Shown here in pieces: positions 1-6,472 of a stretch of 64,000 nt of DNA. The stretch is taken from positions 1,922,001-1,986,000 of the forward strand of contig OY782679.1 in NCBI GenBank assembly GCA_963678055.1, written 5' to 3'. The DNA comes from CAXXOK01 sp963678055. Lineage in GTDB: Bacteria > Bacillota > Clostridia > Christensenellales > Aristaeellaceae. A program made the translations under genes and the position numbers. The notes beneath the pieces were generated by a model that was not told the DNA's origin, searched no databases, and was given only the letters and a program-made list of their open reading frames with translations. Numbering within the stretch: position 1 is the first letter of the stretch; every line of letters begins with the position of its first letter.

Positions 1-430
1 TCAGGGCCTGCGGAATGGATTGCAACAGCCGCAAATCCCCCGCCGCAAAGCCCTTGTGCACCAGCGCTGAATACCCGCCAATGAAGTTGATTCCCACCGT
101 GTCCGCTGCTCTGTCCAGCGCCTTGGCATATTTCACAGGGTCGCCCTGCGGGGCGCAGCCAAGCAGCATGGCGATGGGCGTTACCGACACGCGTTTGTTC
201 ACGATCGGGATACCGTATTCTCTTGAAATGCGGTCGCAGACCGGTACCAGGTTTTCTGCGTGGCGCACGATTTTTTCGTAAATCTTATCACAGGCTTTGT
301 CTGCGTCGGGATCGGCGCAGTCCAGCAGGCTGATTCCCATGGTTACGGTGCGCACATCCAGATTTTCATCGTTAATCATGCGCAGGGTTTCCAGAATGTC
401 CTCGGCATTGATATTGGTAAAGCGTCTCAT
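1..430 (-). CDS. DUF711 / PFL family (UPF0210) protein, 3'-truncated by window edge
   Basis: The leftward frame begins with an ATG at 430-428 (MRRFTNINAEDILETLRMI) and stays open to base 2, giving 143 residues of a protein that is usually about 450 long, so only the N-terminal third is present. The opening segment, the GISLLDCADPDADKA stretch and the VSVTPIAMLLG stretch match what I remember of the UPF0210/PFL family, whose biochemical function is not established. The gene lies 12 bases downstream of a small ACT-domain gene on the same strand. This ACT-PFL pairing is common in Firmicutes and archaea, and the ACT protein is presumed to be a ligand-sensing partner. The two are probably co-transcribed. 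The family call is firm; the role is unknown. Confidence 0.85.
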   Translation of the reverse strand, partial: MRRFTNINAEDILETLRMINDENLDVRTVTMGISLLDCADPDADKACDKIYEKIVRHAENLVPVCDRISREYGIPIVNKRVSVTPIAMLLGCAPQGDPVKYAKALDRAADTVGINFIGGYSALVHKGFAAGDLRLLQSIPQAL

Positions 431-442
431 GCGTTTAACCCC

Positions 443-709
443 TTATATTTTATGGGTCACGTCGTAAATTTCTTGCCGGGTAATTGTTATATTCACGCCA
501 AGCGCTTTGCCGGCTTCGGTCAGCTTATCAGACAGCGCATCAATGGTGATCGCTTCGGGCAGGGTTACCAGCATAATCATGGCAAACATGCCCCGCAAAA
601 TGGTCTGCGTCACCTCTTCAATGTTGACATGGTTATCCGCGCAAATGGTGGAAACTTTCGCCAGGATGCCGACTTTATCGGCTCCAATAACTGTGATCAC
701 AGCATTCAT
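443..709 (-). CDS. ACT domain-containing protein (UPF0237 type)
   Basis: The product is an 88-residue single-domain protein starting MNAVITVIGADKVGILAKVS. The pattern of a short strand, a GxDKxGI turn and a helix is the classic opening of an ACT regulatory domain, and the whole protein is one such domain, as usual for UPF0237. On the minus strand an AAAGGAG ribosome site lies about ten bases before the ATG. ACT domains bind small ligands, often amino acids, and usually act as dimers. Because this gene directly precedes the DUF711/PFL gene, it probably regulates or partners that protein. The ligand cannot be inferred from sequence. Confidence 0.9.
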   Translation of the reverse strand: MNAVITVIGADKVGILAKVSTICADNHVNIEEVTQTILRGMFAMIMLVTLPEAITIDALSDKLTEAGKALGVNITITRQEIYDVTHKI

Positions 710-847
710 ATTGCTTACAATCTCCTTTTGTTCTGTTCCAGAAAATTATAGCATAGCCAAGGAATGATTGTACAGCAATGCTTTGTGCGGTATACAGCGT
801 ACTACCTTGCCGTACCCAGTAATCTATTTTATATTTTCTAAAATTAG

Positions 848-905
848 TTATTGACATATGCCATTAATGGTGTATACTGATGGAGTAATCGACATATGTC
901 AATAA
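848..905. promoter_or_regulatory. Promoter framed by a 13-bp inverted repeat (operator candidate)
   Basis: A rightward promoter is visible: TTGACA at 851-856 and TATACT at 873-878 with a 16-base spacer. The 13-mer TTATTGACATATG at 848-860, which contains the -35 box, recurs as its exact reverse complement at 893-905, just past the expected start site. Each arm is close to the 14-bp palindrome TTGACATATGTCAA. Two dyads placed over the -35 and near the start site suggest repression by a dimeric regulator. The DUF134 protein encoded two genes later is the obvious candidate, but this link is inference. Confidence 0.7.
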
Positions 906-923
906 CGAAAGGAGGGAAACACT

Positions 924-1205
924 ATGCCGAATATGGACGGAACCGGACCCCGCCAAGGGGGACAACGCATGCATAACGCAAGCGGAATGCACCGCGCTGC
1001 GGGCCACGGACATCATCACGGACAAGGTCATGGCTGCTGCGATGGTCAAGGCCGGGGTATGCACGCTGACAACCACGTAAAGCACAGCGGCTGCCGCTGT
1101 GGGATTGACCCCTGCGCATCGGATGACAAGGCAATCCTTGAAACGCGCAGAGACGCGCTGAAGCAGAGCCTTGATACTGTAGAAAAGCGCTTGCAAGCGC
1201 TGTAA
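924..1205 (+). CDS. DUF5320-like Gly/His/Cys-rich small protein
   Basis: This 93-residue protein starts MPNMDGTGPRQGGQRM after a strong AAGGAGG site. The first two thirds are rich in Gly, His, Met and Cys (for example GHGHHHGQGHGCCDGQGRG), a composition expected to bind metal ions. The last 25 residues (ALKQSLDTVEKRLQAL) form a short coiled-coil-like helix. This layout, with an opening like MPxxDGTGP, is that of DUF5320 proteins, which accompany NifX/MinD/Mrp genes in anaerobes. It is the first gene after the promoter at 848-905. A role in metal binding or scaffolding for the downstream Fe-S proteins is inference; no function is established for the family. Confidence 0.75.
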   Translation: MPNMDGTGPRQGGQRMHNASGMHRAAGHGHHHGQGHGCCDGQGRGMHADNHVKHSGCRCGIDPCASDDKAILETRRDALKQSLDTVEKRLQAL

Positions 1206-1211
1206 TCCTTA

Positions 1212-1239
1212 CGATAGCCGGGGGACGCTTCGGCTATCG
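1212..1239 (+). other. Intercistronic stem-loop
   Basis: CGATAGCCG at 1212-1220 pairs perfectly with CGGCTATCG at 1231-1239 around a ten-base loop. It sits between the DUF5320 and DUF134 genes. No U-tract follows, and a ribosome site (AAAGGAG) comes right after it, so it looks like an mRNA processing or stability element rather than a terminator. Confidence 0.5.
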
Positions 1240-1257
1240 CAGTAAAGGAGTGATCGT

Positions 1258-1638
1258 ATGCCCAGACCTCGTAAACAGCGCCATGTGTGCTGCATGCCGG
1301 GCATCAATGAGTTTATGCCAGTCGGTGGACGCCGCAACGCGCAAGATGTTGTACTGCTCACCGTTGACGAATACGAAGCCATTCGCCTGATCGACCATGA
1401 AGGTCTTTCGCAGGAAGAGTGCAGCGAGCATTTGAACGTTGCGCGAACCACCGCCCAGCAAATTTATGCCACAGCCCGCAAGAAAATCGCCCGCGCGCTG
1501 GTGGAGGGCCTTATCATTCGCATAGGTGGCGGCGATTACCACCTCTGCGGCGGAAATCATCAATCCTGCGGTCACGCAGGTTGCAGACGGCAAAAAGGCG
1601 GGCGTATGCGCGCCTTGGAACAGGAGGAATCCAATTGA
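1258..1638 (+). CDS. DUF134 family DNA-binding regulator
   Basis: The protein has 126 residues and begins MPRPRKQRHVCCMPG. It carries the DUF134 (UPF0251) hallmarks: an N-terminal PRPxK/R segment, the region DEYEAIRLIDHEGLSQEEC, and a sigma-70-region-4-like helix-turn-helix (VARTTAQQIYATARKKIARAL, residues about 60-80). The C-terminal tail contains a His/Cys cluster (CGGNHQSCGHAGCRR) that may bind metal. Members are usually found next to NifX-like and MinD-like Fe-S genes, as here. It probably controls the operon through the inverted repeat at 848-905, sensing metal or redox state through its cysteines. The DNA target and signal are inference. Confidence 0.85.
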   Translation: MPRPRKQRHVCCMPGINEFMPVGGRRNAQDVVLLTVDEYEAIRLIDHEGLSQEECSEHLNVARTTAQQIYATARKKIARALVEGLIIRIGGGDYHLCGGNHQSCGHAGCRRQKGGRMRALEQEESN

Positions 1639-1991
1639 AAATTGCAATCCCGATGGATGAAAACAAAAAGGATGTGTGCGTCTCGTTTGGCAGAGCACCG
1701 TACTTTCTTATCCTTCATACCGATACATCAACCGTAGACATTCTGGAAAACCCGGCAGCGAGTGCCTCCGGCGGTGCGGGCATACAGGCCGCGCAGTTCG
1801 TTATCGACAGCGGCGCAAACACGCTGATCACCGTACGCCTTGGGCAAAACGCGGCCGATGTGCTGCTTGCCGCTGATATCAAGGTATACAAGGCAATGCA
1901 AGGCAATGCTGACGACAACTTAGCTGCGTTTGCCGCAGGCAAATTGCAAGCGCTTGAAAGCTTTCACCCGGGCTTTCACGGTCACGCATGA
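1635..1991 (+). CDS. NifX/NifB-C-terminal-like (orange protein fold) cofactor-binding protein
   Basis: The chosen start is TTG at 1635, which overlaps the stop of the regulator gene (TTGA) and has GGAGGA at 1623-1628. The 118-residue product begins MKIAIPMDENKKDVCVSFG and has the RNase-H-like dinitrogenase iron-molybdenum cofactor domain: the DxxxV-FGRAPYF segment, the middle GGAGIQAAQFVIDSG, and the final AxGKLQAL. Family members include NifX, the NifB C-terminus and orange protein, which binds a Mo-Cu-S cluster. The C-terminus is His-rich (FHPGFHGHA). It is translationally coupled to the MinD-type ATPases that follow. The bound cofactor, if any, is unknown. Confidence 0.85.
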   Translation: MKIAIPMDENKKDVCVSFGRAPYFLILHTDTSTVDILENPAASASGGAGIQAAQFVIDSGANTLITVRLGQNAADVLLAADIKVYKAMQGNADDNLAAFAAGKLQALESFHPGFHGHA

Positions 1992-2818
1992 AAATCGCGG
2001 TCTTATCCGGCAAGGGTGGCACAGGCAAAACTTTCGTGTCCGTCAATCTGGCGGCGGTTGCCAAGCACACCGACTATATTGACTGCGACGCCGAAGAACC
2101 CAACGGCCGCCTGTTTTTAACCCCCGAAGACGAGCAGGTGGAACCCGTGTACACATCGGTGCCGACATTTGACGAAGCCAAGTGTGACGGCTGCCGAAAA
2201 TGCGTGGAGTTTTGCCGTTTCAACGCGCTGGCGTTCGTTAAAGGCAAGCCCAAGCTATTCTCCGATGTCTGCCACGCCTGCGGCGGTTGCACACTGGTGT
2301 GCCCGCAGGGCGCGGTTACGGAGCAACCACGCGCCATCGGCACGGTATCGCAGGGAATCGCCCATGGCGTTTCTGTTGTGACCGCCGCGCTGAACCTGGG
2401 CGAAGCCTCCGCCGTACCTGTTATCCAAGCGGCGCTGCGCAAAGCAGGTGATAACGCCATAATCGACAGTCCCCCCGGCAGCGGCTGCCCCGTGGCGGAA
2501 ACCGTATCAAGCGCGGATTATTGCCTGCTGGTGGCCGAGCCCACAGCTTTCGGCCTACACAATCTGCGCATGGTACACGAGCTTGTTACTCTGCTCCACA
2601 AGCCCTTCGGCGTGATTGTCAACAAATCCGGCAGCGTCTATCAGCCGTTGGAAGACTACTGCGCGGAAAACCATATGCCTATCCTGGCTCACATTCTGTA
2701 CAGCCGCAAGCTTGCCCAGATCAGCGCAGGCGGTGCACTGGCCGTAGAGCACAGTGCGGAGTTACGGCACTTGTTTGAAACGCTTTGGGAAACCGCCAGT
2801 CAGGAGGCCAACCAATGA
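1988..2818 (+). CDS. MinD-superfamily ATPase with inserted 2x[4Fe-4S] ferredoxin domain (first copy)
   Basis: The 276-residue protein starts MKIAVLSGKGGTGKTFVSVN, with a deviant Walker A motif (KGGTGKT) at residues 9-15. A bacterial ferredoxin domain is inserted at about residues 60-110 with two cluster motifs, CDGCRKCVEFC and CHACGGCTLVC. The ATPase fold resumes with IIDSPPGSGCPV and the switch-like residues. This is the architecture of the Orp3/Orp4 proteins of Desulfovibrio and of many archaeal MinD-like Fe-S ATPases. Its ATG overlaps the end of the NifX-like gene and its stop overlaps the next start (ATGA), so it is tightly co-translated. It probably acts as a heterodimer with the next gene product in Fe-S or metal-cluster handling; the exact role is not known. 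Confidence 0.88.
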   Translation: MKIAVLSGKGGTGKTFVSVNLAAVAKHTDYIDCDAEEPNGRLFLTPEDEQVEPVYTSVPTFDEAKCDGCRKCVEFCRFNALAFVKGKPKLFSDVCHACGGCTLVCPQGAVTEQPRAIGTVSQGIAHGVSVVTAALNLGEASAVPVIQAALRKAGDNAIIDSPPGSGCPVAETVSSADYCLLVAEPTAFGLHNLRMVHELVTLLHKPFGVIVNKSGSVYQPLEDYCAENHMPILAHILYSRKLAQISAGGALAVEHSAELRHLFETLWETASQEANQ

Positions 2819-3687
2819 AAAAGCTTCTGATTTTAAGCGGCAAGGGCGGCACAGGTAAAACCACAGCCGCTGCCGCGTTTATCCGCTTTGCCGACGCCCG
2901 CGCCTACGCCGACTGCGATGTGGATGCCCCCAACCTGCACCTTGTCACCGGGCTGACGGGCAAGCCGGAGACAAGCGACTATTACGGCTCGCAGAAAGCC
3001 TCTATCGATCCGCATGCTTGCATTGGTTGCGGCCTGTGCGCCACATCCTGCCGGTTTGATGCCATACACAAGCAAGGCACCGTCTATGCCGTGAACGAAT
3101 ACAGCTGCGAAGGCTGCGGCGTATGCGCATATGTGTGCCCACATGATGCCGCCAAACTGCAGGACGATATCGCCGGACAGCTGACCCTCTACCCCGGCCA
3201 GCGAGTTTTTGCTACGGCCGAGCTGAAGATGGGGCGCGGCAATTCCGGCAAGCTGGTGTCCGCAGTCAAATCCACATTGTACAGTCACGCACCGACAACA
3301 GACCTGGCCGTGATTGACGGATCTCCCGGCATCGGGTGTCCGGTGATCGCATCCATGAGCGGTGTCGATCTGGCACTGATCGTGACCGAGCCATCGGTAT
3401 CGGGCCTCAGCGATCTGGAGCGCATTTTGCAAACCGCCGCCGTGTTTGAGACTCCGGCCGCCGTATGCGTCAACAAGGCAGATCAAAGCCCGGAGCATAC
3501 GGACGCGATCCGCGCATATTGCAAGCAAAACGGCATTGCATTCCTGGGAACCATCCCCTATGATCCCCAGGCTGCCACCGCCATCAACGCGGGAATGTCG
3601 CTTGCCGATTTCGACTGCCCCGCCTCCCGCGCGCTGCGCAGCGTATATGAACAGACCATCAAACTACTGGAAGAGGTGACCGTATGA
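2815..3687 (+). CDS. MinD-superfamily ATPase with inserted 2x[4Fe-4S] ferredoxin domain (second copy)
   Basis: The start at 2815 (MKKLLILSGKGGTGKTTAAA) overlaps the previous stop and is preferred over an in-frame ATG 30 bases upstream that lacks a ribosome site. The 290-residue product is a divergent paralogue of its neighbour. It has Walker A KGGTGKT near residue 10, a ferredoxin insertion with CIGCGLCATSC and CEGCGVCAYVC at about residues 65-110, and the DGSPGIGCPV segment. Tandem paralogues of this type are a hallmark of Orp-like loci in anaerobes, where the two ATPases are thought to work together. It is followed with a 4-base overlap by the metallo-beta-lactamase gene. Confidence 0.88.
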   Translation: MKKLLILSGKGGTGKTTAAAAFIRFADARAYADCDVDAPNLHLVTGLTGKPETSDYYGSQKASIDPHACIGCGLCATSCRFDAIHKQGTVYAVNEYSCEGCGVCAYVCPHDAAKLQDDIAGQLTLYPGQRVFATAELKMGRGNSGKLVSAVKSTLYSHAPTTDLAVIDGSPGIGCPVIASMSGVDLALIVTEPSVSGLSDLERILQTAAVFETPAAVCVNKADQSPEHTDAIRAYCKQNGIAFLGTIPYDPQAATAINAGMSLADFDCPASRALRSVYEQTIKLLEEVTV

Positions 3688-4475
3688 TCGTCAAAGCGCT
3701 GATGGAAGATACCTGTGCGAGCAATGCGTTCGTTTCCGAGCACGGGCTGAGCCTGTACATCGAAACAGGCGGACATAAAATTCTGTTTGACACGGGCCAA
3801 TCGTCCGGGTTTGCAACAAACGCAAAAGCGATGGGTATTGATCTGTCCCAGGTGGATTTCGCCGTGCTCTCCCACGCGCATTACGACCACAGCGGCGGCA
3901 TAGAAACCTTTCTGTCGCTCAACAGCCATGCTCCGGTCTATGTCAGCCCGTACACTTTTGACGACGTCCGTCATGGCCCGGAGAGATACATCGGTCCGGA
4001 TAAAAAACTTAAGAATCACCCCAGGCTAAAGCCCGTACACGCCATGACCCAGTTGGCTGACGGGATAAGCGTGTATCCATCGGAGGGGAAAACGCCTGTT
4101 TTGCCCGTTCGCTCCTTTGGCCTGACCGTGCAGCGAGGCGGAACCATCCAGCCTGATGACTTCCGCCACGAACAGTATTTGGAAATCTTAGAAGACGGCA
4201 GGCGCATCCTTATCAGCGGCTGCTCGCACAAAGGCATTCAAAACATCGTGCACTGGTTTACCCCCGATGTGCTAGTAGGCGGCCTGCATCTGCACAATCT
4301 CGACCCCGAGACTGATGCACGCAAAGAGCTGGATGCCATCGCGCATGCACTGCTAGATACGGGCGCCTGCTATTACACTTGCCACTGCACGGGCGTGCCG
4401 CAGTACGAAGCCCTGAAACGCATCATGCAGGACAAGCTTTTTTACATCTCCGCCGGACAGGAAATTACGGTATAA
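3684..4475 (+). CDS. MBL-fold metallohydrolase, DHPMR-phosphate-synthase-like
   Basis: The product has 263 residues. The metal-binding motif SHAHYDHSGG (HxHxDH) lies at about residues 64-69, with further histidines in LISGCSHKGIQN, GGLHLHN and YTCHCTG. The segment KILFDTGQSSGF and the general order match the MBL subfamily annotated as 7,8-dihydropterin-6-methyl-4-(beta-D-ribofuranosyl)-aminobenzene-5'-phosphate synthase. That annotation comes from methanogen pterin synthesis and is doubtful in bacteria. The gene overlaps the MinD-type ATPase gene by four bases and is clearly part of the operon. Genes of this subfamily often accompany NifX/MinD/Mrp clusters. The substrate is unknown; hydrolase or oxidoreductase activity is possible. 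Confidence 0.82.
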   Translation: MIVKALMEDTCASNAFVSEHGLSLYIETGGHKILFDTGQSSGFATNAKAMGIDLSQVDFAVLSHAHYDHSGGIETFLSLNSHAPVYVSPYTFDDVRHGPERYIGPDKKLKNHPRLKPVHAMTQLADGISVYPSEGKTPVLPVRSFGLTVQRGGTIQPDDFRHEQYLEILEDGRRILISGCSHKGIQNIVHWFTPDVLVGGLHLHNLDPETDARKELDAIAHALLDTGACYYTCHCTGVPQYEALKRIMQDKLFYISAGQEITV

Positions 4476-4530
4476 CCCTTGAAGAATGAAAGGGTAACAA
4501 CTTGTTATTTAATCAACAGGAGGAACCTAT

Positions 4531-5352
4531 ATGAGTGAGAACTGTAACCACAACTGTGAAAGCTGCAGCACGGACTGCGGCGAGCGGACCCAGCAGAGCA
4601 TGCTGGTCAAACCCCATGATATGAGCCACATCAAAAAGGTGTTCGGCGTGGTCAGCGGCAAAGGAGGTGTCGGCAAAAGCATGATTACCTCGCTTCTGGC
4701 CGTACAGGCGCGCAGAAAAGGCCTGAAAACCGCCATTCTGGATGCCGATATCACCGGCCCGTCCATCCCCCGCGCGTTCGGCCTGCATGCACGCGCCGAA
4801 GGCACCAACGAGGGCTTCTACCCTGTACGCACCGAAACCGGCATTGATGTCATGTCCCTGAACCTGCTGACCGAAAACGAGACCGACCCCGTCGTCTGGC
4901 GCGGACCGATTATCGCAAACAGCGTCAAGCAGTTCTGGTCGGATGTCATCTGGGGTGATGTGGACTGCATGTTTATCGATATGCCGCCGGGCACCGGCGA
5001 TGTCCCCCTGACCGTGTTCCAGTCCATTCCCGTGGACGGTATCGTAATCGTGACCTCGCCGCAGGAGCTGGTCGGCATGATCGTGGAAAAGGCGGTCAAC
5101 ATGGCCGCACTGATGCATATCCCCGTGCTGGGTCTGGTGGAAAATATGAGCTATGCCACCTGCCCGGACTGCAACAAGATAATTCATGTGTTTGGTGAAA
5201 GCCATGTGGATGCAATCGCCAAAAAACACGGAATTGATACCATCGCACAGCTGCCGATCGCTCCGGCGCTGGCTAGCGCGTGCGATAACGGCACCATTGA
5301 GCAGTTTGAGGGTGACTGGCTTGATGAACTTCTAAAAACACTTCTCAAATAA
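4531..5352 (+). CDS. Mrp/NBP35-family Fe-S cluster carrier ATPase
   Basis: The 273-residue protein has an N-terminal cysteine motif (C5, C9, C12, C16) like that of eukaryotic NBP35. The Walker A motif GKGGVGKS lies at about residues 45-52, DADITGPSIPR marks the A' region, and DMPPGTGD is the Mrp signature. The central CxxC (ATCPDCNK) is the bridging cluster site that joins two subunits. Such proteins assemble and transfer [4Fe-4S] clusters. An AGGAGG site precedes the ATG, and a 55-base gap separates it from the MBL gene. With the NifX-like protein immediately downstream it forms the conserved Mrp-NifX pair; in Desulfovibrio the two are fused as Orp9 (from memory). Confidence 0.92.
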   Translation: MSENCNHNCESCSTDCGERTQQSMLVKPHDMSHIKKVFGVVSGKGGVGKSMITSLLAVQARRKGLKTAILDADITGPSIPRAFGLHARAEGTNEGFYPVRTETGIDVMSLNLLTENETDPVVWRGPIIANSVKQFWSDVIWGDVDCMFIDMPPGTGDVPLTVFQSIPVDGIVIVTSPQELVGMIVEKAVNMAALMHIPVLGLVENMSYATCPDCNKIIHVFGESHVDAIAKKHGIDTIAQLPIAPALASACDNGTIEQFEGDWLDELLKTLLK

Positions 5353-5365
5353 AGGAGATAGAAAC

Positions 5366-5734
5366 ATGAAATTAGCAGCAGCTTGCACCGGAACCCAGAT
5401 GTGCCCGCACTTTGGTCATTGCGAAAACTTTATGCTCTTTGAAACAGAAAACGGCGCGATCGTCTCCCAGCAAAGCATTCCCAATCCCGGTCACAAGCCG
5501 GGATTCCTGCCCAACTTCCTGGCTGACCAGGGCGTGACCGTAATGATCGCGGGCGGCATTGGCGGCGGCGCGATTGAAATCTTTGGCGAACGCGGCGTAA
5601 CCGTTGTCACCGGCGCACAGGGCGACGCAAAAGTCGCAGCGCAGGCATACCTGGACGGAACCCTGGTCTCCACCGGCACGCAGTGCCAGGAACACGCACA
5701 TCATGACAGTTGCGGTGGTCACAGCCACGGCTGA
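5366..5734 (+). CDS. NifX/NifB-type iron-molybdenum cofactor domain protein with His-rich tail
   Basis: The 122-residue product begins MKLAAACTGTQMCPHFGHCENF and carries the cofactor-binding fold: the HFGHCENF turn, the PGHKPGFLPNFLADQGVTVM segment, GGIGGGAIEIF, and AxAYLDGTLV. It is the second NifX-like protein of the operon. The C-terminal tail (CQEHAHHDSCGGHSHG) has six His and two Cys and probably binds a metal. It starts 13 bases after the Mrp gene with a strong AAAGGAGA site. Together with Mrp it likely binds or carries a metal-sulfur cluster; the nature of the cluster is not known. Confidence 0.88.
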   Translation: MKLAAACTGTQMCPHFGHCENFMLFETENGAIVSQQSIPNPGHKPGFLPNFLADQGVTVMIAGGIGGGAIEIFGERGVTVVTGAQGDAKVAAQAYLDGTLVSTGTQCQEHAHHDSCGGHSHG

Positions 5735-5800
5735 TTTTCACAGTATCATCAGTTATCCCCGGTTCCCTTCCCCCAGGACCAGTTCATGGAGGTGAACGTA

Positions 5801-6472
5801 TTGAGAGAGTTTGTATGCTCCGTCTGCGGTTTCGTCTACGATGAAGCCAAGGGCATTCCAGAGTCCGGCATCGCCCCCGGCACACGCTGGGAAACCCTTC
5901 CTGATGACTGGGTTTGCCCACTGTGCGGCGCAACCAAGGCCGAATTCTCAGAGCGCAGTGCACAGGATGAAGCACCTGCGTCTGTCGCGCCTGCAGCGGA
6001 AATCCCCGATGATATGCAGGAGCTAAACGCCCTGCAGCTGAGCGCTCTGTGTTCTAACCTCGCCCGCGGCTGCGAAAAGCAGTATAAGGCAGAAGAAGCA
6101 GCGGCATTCCAAACGCTTTCTACATACTTCAAATCCGCCGCTGCGCCGGAAGCGGATGCCAGCACAGGCAAGCTCCTTGAACTGATCGCAAGCGACTTAA
6201 GCACCGGCCTCCCTACGGCGAAAGCCCAAGCCTCACAGGCAAATGACCGCGGCGCACTGCGTGCACTGGTGTGGAACGAGAAGGTAACCAAGATCCTAAA
6301 GTCCCTGCTAACGCGCTATGAGCGTCAGGGAGATGCAATGCTTGCAAACTCCGGCGTATACGTATGCACCATTTGCGGCTTTGTGTTCATCGGCGATGCT
6401 CCGCCCGCGCTGTGTCCCGTGTGCAAAGCACCCGACTGGAAGTTTGAAAAAGCAGAAGGGAGGGCATCGTAA
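5801..6472 (+). CDS. Double rubredoxin protein: rubredoxin - helical linker - rubredoxin-like domain
   Basis: I choose TTG at 5801, which has GGAGGTG eight bases upstream; an in-frame ATG at 5786 has no ribosome site. The 223-residue protein opens with a complete canonical rubredoxin (CSVCGFVYDEAKG and DDWVCPLCGATKAEF, residues about 5-50). A roughly 110-residue middle part follows, mostly helical and Ala-rich. It ends with a short rubrerythrin-type rubredoxin domain (CTICGFVF and LCPVCKAPDWKF). Rubredoxins carry one Fe(Cys)4 centre and shuttle electrons, often to diiron peroxidases. The stop overlaps the start of the ferredoxin-rubrerythrin gene (TAATG), so the two are translationally coupled and likely partners in peroxide or oxygen detoxification. 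I do not recognise the middle domain. Confidence 0.8.
   Translation: MREFVCSVCGFVYDEAKGIPESGIAPGTRWETLPDDWVCPLCGATKAEFSERSAQDEAPASVAPAAEIPDDMQELNALQLSALCSNLARGCEKQYKAEEAAAFQTLSTYFKSAAAPEADASTGKLLELIASDLSTGLPTAKAQASQANDRGALRALVWNEKVTKILKSLLTRYERQGDAMLANSGVYVCTICGFVFIGDAPPALCPVCKAPDWKFEKAEGRAS

Noticed and set aside
2833..3528. 231-codon leftward frame opposite the second Fe-S MinD ATPase
   Set aside because: It is fully antisense to a gene with unmistakable Walker and ferredoxin motifs and has no recognisable domain.
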